64,000 nt of DNA from positions 1-64,000 of the forward strand of contig CAJJYZ010000010.1 of NCBI GenBank assembly GCA_905197485.1. The letters are read 5' to 3'. The translations under genes and the position numbers were made by a program. The stretch's first letter is position 1. Every line of letters begins with the position of its first letter. The notes below the pieces were generated by a model. That model was given only the letters and a program-made list of their open reading frames with translations. It was not told the DNA's origin and ran no database searches. Below are positions 24,579 through 34,025 of the stretch, piece after piece. Source of the DNA: an uncultured Lachnospiraceae bacterium. GTDB lineage: Bacteria; Bacillota; Clostridia; Lachnospirales; Lachnospiraceae.

Positions 24579-26234
24579 CTACTCGACTGCCTCTTCCGCA
24601 ATCCCGATACATCCATCCGCAATTCTGTCCAGATTATATAGAATCTGTGAAAACTCTTTTGTAAGCGCCGTATCGCATTCTTTCTCCTTAATCCGGTTCA
24701 AATGGTCTTTCTTTAACTGTTTCTGCGCTTTTCTCATGCGGTCTTTCACGTTAATCACTTCCATCGCATACGCCACATTCCCATTCTGAACCGCTTCCAT
24801 AGAGCCTTCAAATAACGCCTGGGAAATCTGAATACATTCTCCCAAATCTGATAACGCCTTGTCCGACATCCTTTTCCCTTTGGCATCCATTTCTTTGCAA
24901 ATCTCCGAAACTTCTCCGCATCGGTCCGCAATACGGTCAATATTGGCCGCAACATACAGATGAACCGCCATGTTCTCCGACTGCTCTTCTGTCAGGTTTC
25001 CGCTGGAGAAAAGCTTCGTAATATACACGCTGATTGTTTCGCTTAAGTTCTTGACCGCCCGGAACGACTCGTCCATCTTTTCCTGGCATAATTTATCTTG
25101 TTTTCCCACAACCGTATCTTTCAGCGTCCGAAGCATATGGGATGTCACCTCTGCCAAATGCTCCACTTCATTCGCAACCAGATACATGGCCGCTGCCGGC
25201 TGTCCTACCACATTGTCGTCCAGAAACTTCGGTTTGTACGCCGCACCCTCTTCTTCGTCTTTTCCGCGAATCAGCCATGTTACAATTTTCACCATCAACG
25301 GAATCAGCGGAAGCCAGATTAAGGTACATACGACGTTAAATGTTGTATGGGCGTTCGCAATCTGTCTGGAAATAATATCCACTTCATTTCCTTTCGGGGA
25401 AATAAACTCTACAAACTTCACAAGCACCGGAATGATACAGATAAACACCGCGCTTCCTGTAATATTAAATACGCTGTGCGCCACCGCCGTTCTCTTTGCG
25501 TTCTTAGACTGACCGAGAGACGCAAGAATCGCGGTAATCGTTGTTCCGATATTGTCTCCAAGGAGAATCGGAATCGCTCCCGCAAGACCAATCACGCTCG
25601 TCACCCCGTCCGGTCCTGCCTGGGACGCAAAATTCTGAAGCACTGCAATGGTCGCGGAACTGCTCTGTACAACCAACGTCATGACAAGACCAAGGAGCAC
25701 GCCGAGAATCGGAATCTCGGATACTTTTCCCATCAGGTCAATAAAAATCGGGCTGTTGGCAAGCGGCTTCATAACGCTTCCCATAATCTCGATTCCTTCA
25801 AACAGAAGTCCGAAAGAAAAAATAACCATACCTACATTTTTTACTTTTTCTTTCTTACTTAAAAAGTGAATCATAAATCCGATGAAAATAATCGGATAAA
25901 TATAATCACTAATCTTAAATGCTATCAACTGTGCCGTCATCGTCGTTCCGATATTGGCGCCGAAAATAACGGAAATTGCCTGCGGAAGGCTCATAAGTCC
26001 CCCACTTACGAATCCGATAACCATGACCGTTGTCGCAGAACTGCTCTGTAAAACCGCAGTAACCAAGGCGCCCGCAAGCGCTCCCATAATCGGATTTTTC
26101 GTCAAAAACTCCAAAATTTTCTTCATGCGCTCCCCTGCTGCTTTCTGAAGCGCATCACTCATACTATTCATTCCATAAAGAAATAACGCAAGCCCCCCTG
26201 CGAGGCCGAATACTGTAGAAACTGTCTCGTTCAT
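24579..26234 (-). CDS. Na/Pi cotransporter family protein (NptA-like, PhoU-like tail)
   Basis: A 551-residue protein. Residues about 1-310 are the membrane part with the two inverted Na/Pi-cotransporter repeats, marked by the twice-occurring QSSSAT motif (VTAVLQSSSATTVMVIGF and LVVQSSSATIAVLQ) and GANIGTTMTA / GDNIGTTITA. Residues about 345-551 form a PhoU-like helical bundle facing the cytosol. It takes up phosphate with sodium, or exports it in some bacteria. Start at 26234 is ATG. No pho regulator is beside it. Confidence 0.93.
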   Translation of the reverse strand: MNETVSTVFGLAGGLALFLYGMNSMSDALQKAAGERMKKILEFLTKNPIMGALAGALVTAVLQSSSATTVMVIGFVSGGLMSLPQAISVIFGANIGTTMTAQLIAFKISDYIYPIIFIGFMIHFLSKKEKVKNVGMVIFSFGLLFEGIEIMGSVMKPLANSPIFIDLMGKVSEIPILGVLLGLVMTLVVQSSSATIAVLQNFASQAGPDGVTSVIGLAGAIPILLGDNIGTTITAILASLGQSKNAKRTAVAHSVFNITGSAVFICIIPVLVKFVEFISPKGNEVDIISRQIANAHTTFNVVCTLIWLPLIPLMVKIVTWLIRGKDEEEGAAYKPKFLDDNVVGQPAAAMYLVANEVEHLAEVTSHMLRTLKDTVVGKQDKLCQEKMDESFRAVKNLSETISVYITKLFSSGNLTEEQSENMAVHLYVAANIDRIADRCGEVSEICKEMDAKGKRMSDKALSDLGECIQISQALFEGSMEAVQNGNVAYAMEVINVKDRMRKAQKQLKKDHLNRIKEKECDTALTKEFSQILYNLDRIADGCIGIAEEAVE

Positions 26235-26443
26235 TTTTCTTTACCTTTCTTTTGCACATTCTTAATCGTGTTATAACATACCATCCGAAAATTAAATTCT
26301 AAGCATAGTTATGTTAAATCTATGTAAAATGTGATATATTTTTTAGAGAAAATGTTCGTATTTTAATTTTCCCTTAATGTTTCTCCGCTATATTGTAAAC
26401 CATAGAAAACAAACACAAATATTTTTAACTGAAAAGGAGATAT

Positions 26444-27064
26444 ATGACTATGAAAAAAAGAACACTCATTCTCACAGCACTTACTGTTTTTACCATTGCA
26501 TTGGCAGGATGCCAGACAACCGCCAATCAACCGCAGAACGCTCAGGCAGACAATCAAATGGAAGCCGCTTCCCCAACCGGAACTTCCAACACAGATTCCA
26601 CAAATGCTTCTGCTGGATTGACCGATGAAGAGGCGAAATCCATCGCCCTGACTGATGCAAACGTGAAAGAAGAAGACATCACTAACATCCGCGTGGAAAA
26701 AGATTTGGACGACGGAATCGCCGTTTATGATGTGGATTTCTATGCCGGCAACAAAGAATATGACTACGAAATTGACGCGGCAACCGGAGAGATTCGAAGC
26801 CATGATTTTGACATCGAGAACGACTTTCTAAACGAACAGCAGACTTCCGATTCCGGACTTCTAAGCGAAGAAGAGGCTTCAAAAATCGTCCTGGAAAAAG
26901 TCGATGGCGCATCCGAGCAGAACTTACGCATCCATCTGGAACGGGACGACGGCCAGGATATCTATGAAGGTGAAATCCGTTATAACGGAATGGAATATGA
27001 GTTTGAATTAAACGCAAAAACAGGGGACATTTTAGAATGGAGCAAAGAACGGGAGGATGATTAA
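26444..27064 (+). CDS. PepSY domain lipoprotein
   Basis: A 206-residue secreted lipoprotein. A signal peptide of about 20 residues ends in the lipobox LAGC (the cysteine is residue 23 from the first ATG). A Gln/Asn-rich linker follows, then two PepSY repeats (about 52-115 and 135-203), each with a DDGI/DGQD turn and a YEFELNAKTGDILEW-like end. PepSY domains are thought to inhibit extracytoplasmic peptidases or sense signals. Two close ATGs (26444, 26450) lie behind AAGGAGAT. The response regulator follows two bases later, so this is one operon with a two-component system. Confidence 0.9.
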   Translation: MTMKKRTLILTALTVFTIALAGCQTTANQPQNAQADNQMEAASPTGTSNTDSTNASAGLTDEEAKSIALTDANVKEEDITNIRVEKDLDDGIAVYDVDFYAGNKEYDYEIDAATGEIRSHDFDIENDFLNEQQTSDSGLLSEEEASKIVLEKVDGASEQNLRIHLERDDGQDIYEGEIRYNGMEYEFELNAKTGDILEWSKEREDD

Positions 27065-27066
27065 TC

Positions 27067-27741
27067 ATGCGGATTCTTGTAGCTGAAGACGAAAAAGATA
27101 TGAACCATATTATCGCAAAGCGACTGAAGGATGAAGGATACAGTGTGGATTCCTGCTATGATGGAACGCAAGTCTTCGACTATCTGCCTTGTGCAGAATA
27201 CGACGCAATTGTTCTGGATATCATGATGCCAAACATGGATGGGCTGCAAGTACTGAAAAAGTTGCGCGGTAAAAATAACCAGATTCCGGTGCTGCTTCTG
27301 ACCGCCAGGGACAGTATCGAAGACCGGGTAACAGGACTGGATGCGGGGGCTGACGATTATCTCGTCAAGCCTTTCGCTTTTCAGGAGCTTCTGGCAAGAA
27401 TCCGCGTCATGCTCCGCAAACCAGCCTCCGTCAAAACAACGGTTTACACCGTCGGTACCCTGGAAGTACACACAGACACTCATCAGGTCATTCGCGATGG
27501 GAAAGAGATTCGTCTCTCCGCTAAGGAATTCTCCCTGCTCCGCTACATGATACAGAATGCCGGCATTGTGCTCTCCCGCGAAAAACTGGAACAGCACATC
27601 TGGAACTATGACTTTTCCGGCGGTTCCAATGTCATCGACGTTTACATCCGATATTTACGCAAAAAAATCGACGACGGTTTCGAAAACAAACTCATTCACA
27701 CCATACGGGGGGAAGGGTATGTTCTTCGCGAATCCAAATGA
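27067..27741 (+). CDS. Response regulator, OmpR family
   Basis: A 224-residue DNA-binding response regulator. The receiver domain has phospho-acceptor Asp-51 in VLDIMMPNMDG, acidic pocket ED at residues 7-8, and the conserved lysine in DDYLVKPFAF (about 100). The C-terminal OmpR/PhoB winged helix runs from about residue 130 to 222 (SAKEFSLLRYMIQNAG, then the VDVYIRYLRKKID recognition area). ATG 27067 follows GGAGG. It is paired with the kinase 19 bases downstream and the PepSY lipoprotein upstream. Confidence 0.95.
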   Translation: MRILVAEDEKDMNHIIAKRLKDEGYSVDSCYDGTQVFDYLPCAEYDAIVLDIMMPNMDGLQVLKKLRGKNNQIPVLLLTARDSIEDRVTGLDAGADDYLVKPFAFQELLARIRVMLRKPASVKTTVYTVGTLEVHTDTHQVIRDGKEIRLSAKEFSLLRYMIQNAGIVLSREKLEQHIWNYDFSGGSNVIDVYIRYLRKKIDDGFENKLIHTIRGEGYVLRESK

Positions 27742-27760
27742 TGGAAAGAAGGAATCCTAC

Positions 27761-29134
27761 ATGAAATATTTATCACTCAAAGCAAAGCTGACATTGCTAT
27801 ACACCTTATTGATGACGACCGTTGTCTGCATCATCGTCGCGATTTTATTTTCCTTCAGCAATCAGGAAATACTGGCCGGAGTAGGAAGTCAGTTGGAAGA
27901 ACGTGTCGCAGACGCAAGTTCAGAGATTCGTTATGAAAACGGGACATTAGACGTGGATTCTGATTTTCTGGAACTGGAAGACGGAATCTATCTGTCTCTA
28001 TACAATTCTAAAGGGAACTTTCTCTACGGGAAGCTTCCATATGGATTCGACAATTCTGTTCCTTTTGACGGCGGCAACGTCCGAAAAATTCAAGGCGATG
28101 ACACACAATACTATGTACTTGATATGATATACCGTATTCCGGAATACGGTGTAGTGGATATCCGCGGAATCTCCTCGATTACCGCCGCAGAACGAAGCTT
28201 TCTGCTCACAATCCGCCTTTCGCTCATTTTGCTTCCGCTCCTCGTCGTTCTAACGGCAGTCTTAGGATATTTTATGACAAAACGTACGCTCCGGCCGGTG
28301 GTACAAATCACCAATACCGTACAGGCTATCCAGGAAGACAACAACTTGTCGCGCCGCGTAGCCCTTGGAAACGGAAACGATGAAATCTACCGCCTCGCCC
28401 GAACCTTCGACCAAATGTTGGAAAAAATAGAGCAAAGCCTGTTAAGAGAACAGCAATTTACTTCCGACGTAGCACATGAACTCCGCACCCCGCTCTCTAC
28501 CATGACGCTTTTATGCGAAACGATACAGAGCCACAAAGATTTAGATGTGTCTACGCAAGAAGAGCTCGCACTCATGCATCGAAAGATTACTTCTCTTTCC
28601 CGCATGATTTCCCAACTCCTGATGCTTTCCCGCGCAGACCAGGGACGGGCACACATTGAATCCGAAAGAATTGATGTCAGCGAACTCGCGCTCATCACAT
28701 GTGAAGAGGCAAGAGACGCTGCCCTTCAGAAACAGATTTCCGTCAAGATGGATATTGAACCTGATTTATGGATGATGGGAGATGAAACTCTCCTCATACG
28801 CTTCTTCATGAATCTGCTCAACAATGCCGTTTTCTATGGAAAAGAGCATGGACATATCCTTGTAAAACTGTCCCGTTCCGAGCAGAATCCCGCGCAAATC
28901 GAAGGATTCGTAAAAGATGACGGCATCGGAATCTCCGAACAGCATCTCCCTCACATCTGGGAACGGTTCTATCAGGCTAACACTTCCCGGACAGAAAACG
29001 ACAGTTCCGGTCTCGGGCTTTCTATGGTAGACTGGATTGTAAAAGTACACCATGGGACAATCCGGGCGGAAAGTGAACTCGGGAAAGGGACGACATTTTA
29101 CTTTACCTTTCCTGCTTCTAATGAAGCGGTTTAA
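27761..29134 (+). CDS. Sensor histidine kinase
   Basis: A 457-residue membrane kinase. The first helix is at about 10-32 and the second at about 147-171; between them lies an extracytoplasmic sensor of about 115 residues. A HAMP domain follows (about 172-227), then the dimerisation helix with the phosphorylated His-239 in SDVAHELRTPL. The ATP-binding part has the N box (NLLNNAVFYG), DDGIGIS and GSGLGLS-like SSGLGLSMV. Start ATG 27761 is behind AAGAAGGAAT. It would phosphorylate the response regulator upstream; the signal is unknown but the PepSY lipoprotein may be a partner. Confidence 0.95.
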   Translation: MKYLSLKAKLTLLYTLLMTTVVCIIVAILFSFSNQEILAGVGSQLEERVADASSEIRYENGTLDVDSDFLELEDGIYLSLYNSKGNFLYGKLPYGFDNSVPFDGGNVRKIQGDDTQYYVLDMIYRIPEYGVVDIRGISSITAAERSFLLTIRLSLILLPLLVVLTAVLGYFMTKRTLRPVVQITNTVQAIQEDNNLSRRVALGNGNDEIYRLARTFDQMLEKIEQSLLREQQFTSDVAHELRTPLSTMTLLCETIQSHKDLDVSTQEELALMHRKITSLSRMISQLLMLSRADQGRAHIESERIDVSELALITCEEARDAALQKQISVKMDIEPDLWMMGDETLLIRFFMNLLNNAVFYGKEHGHILVKLSRSEQNPAQIEGFVKDDGIGISEQHLPHIWERFYQANTSRTENDSSGLGLSMVDWIVKVHHGTIRAESELGKGTTFYFTFPASNEAV

Positions 29135-29166
29135 ATCGTTTTATTGAGTTTCCATGCTGAAAAACA

Positions 29167-29199
29167 AAGCCACCAACCGCTTGGTTGATGGCTTATTTT
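29167..29199. terminator. Terminator between the two-component operon and pheT
   Basis: AAGCCACCAACC (29167-29178) pairs with GGTTGATGGCTT (29183-29194) with one mismatch; ATTTTT follows on plus and GTTTTTC on minus, so it suits both convergent operons. Confidence 0.85.
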
Positions 29200-29207
29200 T
29201 CTTCTGA

Positions 29208-31625
29208 TTACTGTCTAAGTTCAATTCCCATTTCTTCGAGTGCGCCGAGAATTTTCTTCATAGCCGCTGATACATCGGCTTCTTCCAAAGTCTTATCTTT
29301 CGCACGAAATACGATAGAGTAAGCAACTGATTTGAATCCTGCTTTAATCTGTGCTCCTTCGTAAAGGTCGAAGAGTTTGTAGCTTTCTAAGTAAGCTCCA
29401 CCCTTCTTCTCGATAACTTCCTCAATCTGTCCAACTAAGATTTCTTTCGGAACTACCATACTGATATCGCGGGTTACTGCCGGATATTTGGCAATTCCTT
29501 CGTACTTTCTGTCAAATGTAGCAAGTTCTACCACTTCCGGCATATCGATGACTGCGATGTACGCTCTTGTTCCGATACCGTAAGTGTCCGCAACTTCCGG
29601 ATGTACTTCCCCTAAGTATCCGACTACTGTTCCATCGTAAATGATGTTTGCCTGACGTCCCGGGTGTAAGAATGGTTTTCCTGCATTCGGGTCGTAAGTC
29701 TCTTTCTTATGCATACCGATTTTCTCGAAAAACTCTTCTACCACACCCTTCATGCTGAAGAAGTCCCCTTCTCCGTACATTCCGAGAGTGAACTGCATGC
29801 GTTCTTCCGGAAGTTCTGTCACCGGAACCTGTTTTGGAAGATAGATATTTCCAAGTTCGTAGAGACGAACGTCTTTATTTCTTCTATTATAGTTTGTCGC
29901 AAGAGAAGTTAACATTCCGTTTAAGGATGTCGTTCTCATGATGCTGTAGTCTTCTCCAAGCGGATTCATGATGTCCACCGTTCTGCGAAGTTCGGAATCT
30001 GCCGGAATCATCAGTTTATCGAATACTTTCGGGCTTTCGAAGGAATATGTCATCCCCTGGCTGAATCCGCAGAACTCTGCGATATTTCTTGCCACTTCCT
30101 CAATACGAAGCTTGAAGGACAATTTTCCTGTCGTCGCCTCTCCTCTCGGAAGCGTTGTCGGAATATTGTCATATCCGTAAAATCTTGCCACTTCTTCCGC
30201 AAGGTCGGCAAGTCTGAATAAATCATGTCTGAATGTCGGCGCAATCACTTCTTTCGTCTCCGCGTCATACTCAAGACCGATTTTTGCAAAGTATCCAAGC
30301 ATTTCTTCCTCGGAAATGTCTGTTCCGAGCATTCTGTTAATCTGTTCTGCATCAAACGGCACGCGTACCGGTTCTTTTACTTTTCCGTATACGTCAACCA
30401 TTCCTCCTACAACCTCACCAGCGCCCAGTTCTTCGATTAACTGGCACGCTCTGTCCATTGCAGCTTTCGCATTGTTCGGGTCCAGTCCTTTTTCAAATTT
30501 ACCGGAAGCGTCTGTACGAAGTCCGACTTTCTTGCTTGACTTACGGATGTTTGTTCCATCGAAACAAGCAGCCTCGAATAACATTGTCTTCACGTCATCT
30601 GTAATCATGGAATTTTCTCCACCCATGATGCCTGCGATGCCGACCGCCTTTTCTCCATCACAAATCATAAGAACAGACTCGTCCATCTCTCGTTCCTGTC
30701 CGTCCAATGTAACGAATTTTTCACCTGCTTCCGCTGTCTTGACAACAATTTCTTTTCCGGCAATCGTGTCAAGGTCATACGCATGCATCGGCTGTCCGTA
30801 CTCTTCCATCACATAGTTTGTGATATCCACCAGGTTGTTGATTGGACGGATTCCAACAGACGCAAGACGTCTCTGCATCCATACCGGAGAAGGTCCAATT
30901 TTTACATTCTTCACGACTCTTGCACAGTAACGCGGGCAAAGGTCTGTATTTTCCACTCTTACTTTGATGTAATCGTTCACATCCTCATCGTTTCCTGTTT
31001 CCGTCACAACCGGAGGACAGAACTCTTTTCTAAATGTAGCTGCAGCCTCTCTCGCGATACCGATAACACTAAAGCAATCCACGCGGTTGGATGTTACCTC
31101 ATATTCGAATACTACATCGTTTCTTCCGAGAGCTTCGATGGCGCTGCTTCCAACTACTGCATCTTCTCCGAAAATGTAGATTCCATTTTCCGGAGCTTCC
31201 GGATACATCTCTGTCGTAGAACCAAGTTCTTCGATGGAACACATCATACCGAAACTTTCTACTCCACGAAGTTTTCCCTTCTTAATCTTGATTCCACCTT
31301 CTACCATTTTGCCGTCATGGCTTCCTGCCACACGACCACCGTCTAATACAACCGGAATCTTAGCGCCTTCAAATACGTTTGTTGCGCCAGTAACAATCTG
31401 TACTGTCTCTGTACCTACATTCACCTGACACACAACTAATTTATCTGCATCCGGATGTTTCTCAATCTTCTCAATCTGACCGATAACGATTTTCTCCAAA
31501 TCCTTATCCATGACTTCATAGCCTTCCACCTTCGTACCGGAAAGTGTCATTGCATCTGTATATTCCTGCGCCGTAACGTCAAGGTCCGGCACATATGCTT
31601 TAATCCATGATAATGATGTATTCAT
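29208..31625 (-). CDS. pheT: Phenylalanine--tRNA ligase beta subunit
   Basis: The 805-residue large subunit of the alpha2-beta2 phenylalanyl-tRNA synthetase, which charges tRNA-Phe. From the N-terminus are the EMAP/OB-type tRNA-binding domain (about 40-150; GQIEKIEKHPDADKLVVCQVN), the B3/B4 editing domain (about 210-385), the B5 domain (about 405-475), the catalytic-like core and the C-terminal ferredoxin-like anticodon-binding domain (about 712-805; KYPAVTRDISMVV). The start at 31625 is behind AAAGGAT. It lies 105 bases after pheS, a larger gap than usual, filled by a REP-like repeat. Confidence 0.97.
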   Translation of the reverse strand: MNTSLSWIKAYVPDLDVTAQEYTDAMTLSGTKVEGYEVMDKDLEKIVIGQIEKIEKHPDADKLVVCQVNVGTETVQIVTGATNVFEGAKIPVVLDGGRVAGSHDGKMVEGGIKIKKGKLRGVESFGMMCSIEELGSTTEMYPEAPENGIYIFGEDAVVGSSAIEALGRNDVVFEYEVTSNRVDCFSVIGIAREAAATFRKEFCPPVVTETGNDEDVNDYIKVRVENTDLCPRYCARVVKNVKIGPSPVWMQRRLASVGIRPINNLVDITNYVMEEYGQPMHAYDLDTIAGKEIVVKTAEAGEKFVTLDGQEREMDESVLMICDGEKAVGIAGIMGGENSMITDDVKTMLFEAACFDGTNIRKSSKKVGLRTDASGKFEKGLDPNNAKAAMDRACQLIEELGAGEVVGGMVDVYGKVKEPVRVPFDAEQINRMLGTDISEEEMLGYFAKIGLEYDAETKEVIAPTFRHDLFRLADLAEEVARFYGYDNIPTTLPRGEATTGKLSFKLRIEEVARNIAEFCGFSQGMTYSFESPKVFDKLMIPADSELRRTVDIMNPLGEDYSIMRTTSLNGMLTSLATNYNRRNKDVRLYELGNIYLPKQVPVTELPEERMQFTLGMYGEGDFFSMKGVVEEFFEKIGMHKKETYDPNAGKPFLHPGRQANIIYDGTVVGYLGEVHPEVADTYGIGTRAYIAVIDMPEVVELATFDRKYEGIAKYPAVTRDISMVVPKEILVGQIEEVIEKKGGAYLESYKLFDLYEGAQIKAGFKSVAYSIVFRAKDKTLEEADVSAAMKKILGALEEMGIELRQ

Positions 31626-31643
31626 TCTCTTCTATCCTTTCTT

Positions 31644-31721
31644 GGGGACGTACACTTTTGCAACTTTACTACGTCCCTAATTAACTTTTGCCCTGTCCCT
31701 TTTTGAGGTTTACCCTGTCCC
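31644..31721. repeat. REP-like palindromic element between pheS and pheT
   Basis: GGGACGTA (31645-31652) and TACGTCCC (31670-31677) form perfect 8-base arms around a 17-base centre. The right arm with its flank (ACTTTACTACGTCCC, then TAATTA) matches the element at 2816-2867 almost exactly. Just after it, CCCTGTCCC is repeated at 31691-31699 and 31713-31721. Confidence 0.6.
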
Positions 31722-31730
31722 CTTCAACAA

Positions 31731-32750
31731 TTAGAACTGTTTCAGGAAACGGATATCATTTTCGTATAACAATCTCATGTCGTCGATTTCATATTTCAAT
31801 AATGCGATTCGTTCCAAACCAACGCCGAATGCAAATCCGTTGTATTCGTTCGGGTCAATGCCACACATTTCAAGTACGTGCGGATGAACCATACCGCATC
31901 CTAAAATCTCAATCCAACCGGAGCCTTTACAGAAACGGCATCCTTTTCCACCGCATTTGAAGCAGGTAACGTCCACCTCTGCGCTCGGCTCTGTGAACGG
32001 GAAGTGATGTGGTCTGAATTTTGTCTTTGTCTCCGGTCCGAACAATTCTTTTGCAAATACTTCCAAAGTTCCTTTTAAGTCTGCGAAGGAAATATTCTTA
32101 TCGATTACAAGACCTTCAATCTGGTGGAAGGACGGTGAGTGTGTCGCATCCACTTCATCAGAGCGGAATACTCTTCCCGGTGCAATCATACGGATTGGAA
32201 GTTTTCCCTGTTCCATGACACGAGCCTGAACCGGAGAAGTCTGTGTACGGAGCACGATATCTTTGTTGATGTAAAATGTATCCTGTTCGTCTTTTGCCGG
32301 ATGGTCTGCCGGAATATTTAATTTCTTGAAGTTGTACTCGTCGTATTCTACTTCCGGTCCTTCTACCACCTCATAGCCCATACCGATGAAGATTCTCTCC
32401 ACCTCTTCCAGGGCGATTGTATTCGGATGACGGTGACCTACTGTAATTTTCTTGGAAGGAAGTGTAACATCAATGACTTCTTCTTTTAATTTTGCTTCGC
32501 GGATTGCCTTTTCCATAGATGTCTTCGCACTGTTAAGCGCTGTCTCAATCTCTTCGCGAGTCTCATTTACCATCTGTCCTACTTTTGGTCTGTCTTCCGG
32601 CGCAACATCTTTCATAGATTTCAATACTGCTGTAAGCTCTCCCTTTTTACCGAGATACTTTACGCGCACATCATTTAATTTTTCCGGCACATCTGCCGCC
32701 TGAATCTGTGCCAAAGCTTCTTCTTTGATGCTCTGTAATTTTTCTTTCAT
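31731..32750 (-). CDS. pheS: Phenylalanine--tRNA ligase alpha subunit
   Basis: The 339-residue catalytic subunit of phenylalanyl-tRNA synthetase. An N-terminal coiled-coil arm (about 1-85) that contacts tRNA is followed by the class II core: motif 1 near GYEVVEGPEVEYDEYNF, motif 2 near APGRVFRSDEVDATHSPSFHQIEG (about 190-214), and motif 3 FAFGVGLERIALLKY near the end. The cysteine-rich insertion CFKCGGKGCRFCKGSGW (about 262-278) is normal in Firmicutes. ATG 32750 follows AAAGGAGA. A T-box leader precedes it. Confidence 0.97.
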   Translation of the reverse strand: MKEKLQSIKEEALAQIQAADVPEKLNDVRVKYLGKKGELTAVLKSMKDVAPEDRPKVGQMVNETREEIETALNSAKTSMEKAIREAKLKEEVIDVTLPSKKITVGHRHPNTIALEEVERIFIGMGYEVVEGPEVEYDEYNFKKLNIPADHPAKDEQDTFYINKDIVLRTQTSPVQARVMEQGKLPIRMIAPGRVFRSDEVDATHSPSFHQIEGLVIDKNISFADLKGTLEVFAKELFGPETKTKFRPHHFPFTEPSAEVDVTCFKCGGKGCRFCKGSGWIEILGCGMVHPHVLEMCGIDPNEYNGFAFGVGLERIALLKYEIDDMRLLYENDIRFLKQF

Positions 32751-32787
32751 GATTTTATCTCCTTTTTTATTATCTTACCATTCGCAC

Positions 32788-33060
32788 AAAAAATCCCCGC
32801 CCCAACAAAGGGACGAGGACATAATCGCGGTACCACCCTAATTCCTGCTTTTTTATAAAATAAAGCAGACTCTTAAGTTTGCGTAACGTGCACATACGTC
32901 AGTTCCTACACAATCACTCTTCAGAACTGCGGCTCCTGCGGGAAATTCGATTGCCATCTGAACTTAAGGAAACTTTCAGCCGGTGATTTCCTCTCTCTGA
33001 TAGAAAATGGGTCTCTACTAAACGCATTCAAAGCCTTTTGCTATTCAAATCTATTTTTCA
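32788..33060 (-). ncRNA. T-box riboswitch (phenylalanine) controlling pheST
   Basis: On the minus strand the leader carries the T-box core GGGTGGTACCGCG (within 32826-32839) followed by a terminator, GTCCTCGTCCC...GGGGCGGGGA then TTTTTT (32788-32820). The 5' part has the stem I elements AGAGAGGAAATC and ACCGGCTGAAAG. A TTC codon in the 3' side of stem I (complement of 32960-32962, context AAGTTCAGATGG) is the likely specifier for phenylalanine. Uncharged tRNA-Phe would bind and prevent termination. A 5' start near 33060 is approximate. This accounts for the whole 350-base gap. Confidence 0.93.
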
Positions 33061-33099
33061 TTCTATCACACAAGAATCAATTGTCAAGAGCTTTCTCTC

Positions 33100-33939
33100 C
33101 TATTTTCTGCTCTTCTCTTTGTTCTTCTCCTGAAAATACATATTGACTTTTCCGCCAAGCAGCATAATATACATGGAAAAATACAGCCACAGCATAATCA
33201 GGACAATCGTGGTAAGGCTTCCGTACATATTTTCAAAGCCTTTGAAAATCTCCATATATTTCGATACGAAGAAGGAGGTAAACAGCCACCCAACCGCAGT
33301 GAATACCGCGCCCGGAAGCTGCGACAGCAATCGGTCTTTCCGGTTTGGAAGGAATTTATAAATGCAAAGGGAAAATACCATCAGCCCAAACGACATTGCC
33401 ACCGTTCGAATCTCTATCAGAAACTTCGTGATATAAGAAGCAATCGGGATATGTTTCTCTACAAACAGGCTGATACTATTTCCAAAACCGAGCACAACAA
33501 GCGTTACGACAATCATTACAAGGAATGCCACCGTATAAAAGGTCGCCCGGATGCGAAGATAAAGATAGTTTCTCGTCTCCTGACTCTTGTAAATGCAGTT
33601 TAATCCTGCCGTCACAGCAAGAACCCCGCGCCCCGCAGACCACATTGCCACAAGAATCGTAATCGGAATGACCGCCGCCGATTGATTATATACCTGATTC
33701 ACAATCGCAAGAATTGCAGGCGTAATGGAGTCCGGAACTACATTGGCGACCGCAGACATAATGTCCACCTTCGTCAATGGCGTATATCGCACCAATGTCA
33801 GGAGAAGCAAAATAATCGGAATCAAAGAGAGTACGAAAAAGAACGCTGACATTGCAGCGTAAGCGCCTGTGTGGTCGTCTGCATCCGACACCAGCAGTCG
33901 ATTGATTCCCTTTCCTGCTTTTTTCAAAAATTCCTTCAT
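33100..33939 (-). CDS. YihY/virulence factor BrkB family membrane protein
   Basis: A 279-residue inner membrane protein of the YihY/BrkB family (once wrongly called ribonuclease BN). Six helices are visible; the family features DDHTGAYAAMSAFFFVLSLIPIILLLL (about 21-47) near the start and MWSAGRGVLAVTAGLNCIY (about 98-116) are clear, and the C-terminus is lysine-rich and cytosolic. The molecular role is not known. ATG 33939 follows GAGGAAGGAAG. It is transcribed alone on the minus strand, 86 bases after the SpoIID-type gene. Confidence 0.9.
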   Translation of the reverse strand: MKEFLKKAGKGINRLLVSDADDHTGAYAAMSAFFFVLSLIPIILLLLTLVRYTPLTKVDIMSAVANVVPDSITPAILAIVNQVYNQSAAVIPITILVAMWSAGRGVLAVTAGLNCIYKSQETRNYLYLRIRATFYTVAFLVMIVVTLVVLGFGNSISLFVEKHIPIASYITKFLIEIRTVAMSFGLMVFSLCIYKFLPNRKDRLLSQLPGAVFTAVGWLFTSFFVSKYMEIFKGFENMYGSLTTIVLIMLWLYFSMYIMLLGGKVNMYFQEKNKEKSRK

Positions 33940-34025
33940 GTGCTTCCTTCCTCTCTCTTAACTCATGAAATCATAACATGATTCCCTTTATTATTCAAGG
34001 TTTTCCCCCTTTTGTGCCGGATAAT

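Noticed and set aside
30783..31346. A 187-codon open frame on the plus strand
   Set aside because: It is fully antisense to pheT and matches no family.
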